A stretch of DNA of 13,017 nt from Baffinella frigidus (Eukaryota; Cryptophyceae; Cryptomonadales; Baffinellaceae): NCBI GenBank assembly GCA_026770585.1, contig MU646384.1, positions 912,529 through 925,545 of the forward strand. The letters run 5' to 3'. The translations under genes were made by a program, and so were the position numbers. Positions 12,931-13,017 of the stretch are shown here, piece after piece. Within the stretch, counting starts at the first letter, position 1, and every line of letters starts with the position of its first letter. Below the pieces are notes generated by a model. The model saw nothing but the letters and a program-made list of their open reading frames with translations, did not search any database and had not been told where the DNA came from.

Positions 12931-13017
12931 CGCATGGGCTGCTGCAGCACACCCACAGCGCTGTTTCCGAAAAGCACATGCAGGGCCTGGCGCAGGGTTG
13001 GGGTTGGTGGGGGTGGG

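Overview
This is nuclear DNA from an intron-rich, GC-rich eukaryote, most likely a microalga. The evidence is many short exons joined by spliceosomal introns (GT-AG and a few GC-AG), no bacterial gene layout, and more than ten islands of 7-bp telomere-like repeat of the plant/algal TTTAGGG type. I cannot name the taxon. The repeat fits green algae, cryptophytes, dinoflagellates and relatives. A possible signal-plus-transit leader at 1711-1959 (-) would fit a secondary plastid only if it belongs to the neighbouring gene, which is unproven.

Layout. (1) 1-979, minus strand: two exons of an RNA pseudouridine synthase of the RluA family with an N-terminal S4 domain. The C-terminal part lies beyond the left edge. 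Its introns (1-405 and 697-836) are made largely of telomere-like repeat. A possible 5' leader ORF lies at 1711-1959. (2) 1960-2350: putative divergent intergenic region with an 80-bp-spaced direct repeat. (3) 2351-3767, plus strand: an unrecognised, probably two-exon gene ending in a basic, Ser/Gly/Pro-rich region, with telomere-like repeat and an AATAAA just after its stop. (4) 4177-12811, minus strand: one long gene for a coiled-coil protein. I reconstruct 19 exons totalling 3117 nt (1038 codons plus stop). All splice phases agree. Its 5' end is probably beyond the right edge.

The most informative feature is inside gene (4). A block of four exons (6-9) is tandemly duplicated as exons 10-13, with every exon length kept (98, 111, 72 and 70 nt), about 85% amino-acid identity by my count and strongly diverged introns. 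The junction can be placed on a shared TGCG, where exon 10 is a hybrid of the start of exon 14 and the body of exon 6. One of the two duplicated copies of intron 8/12 carries a telomere-like array of about 435 bp that is nearly absent from the other copy. Elsewhere, telomere-like sequence directly abuts a predicted 3' splice site. Nearly all islands have the G-rich strand on +, so the pre-mRNAs of the two minus-strand genes contain the C-rich CCCTAAA form.

I see no tRNA, rRNA, CRISPR, transposase or viral gene. All exon boundaries are read by eye from splice consensus, phase and paralogue comparison; no transcript data were available.
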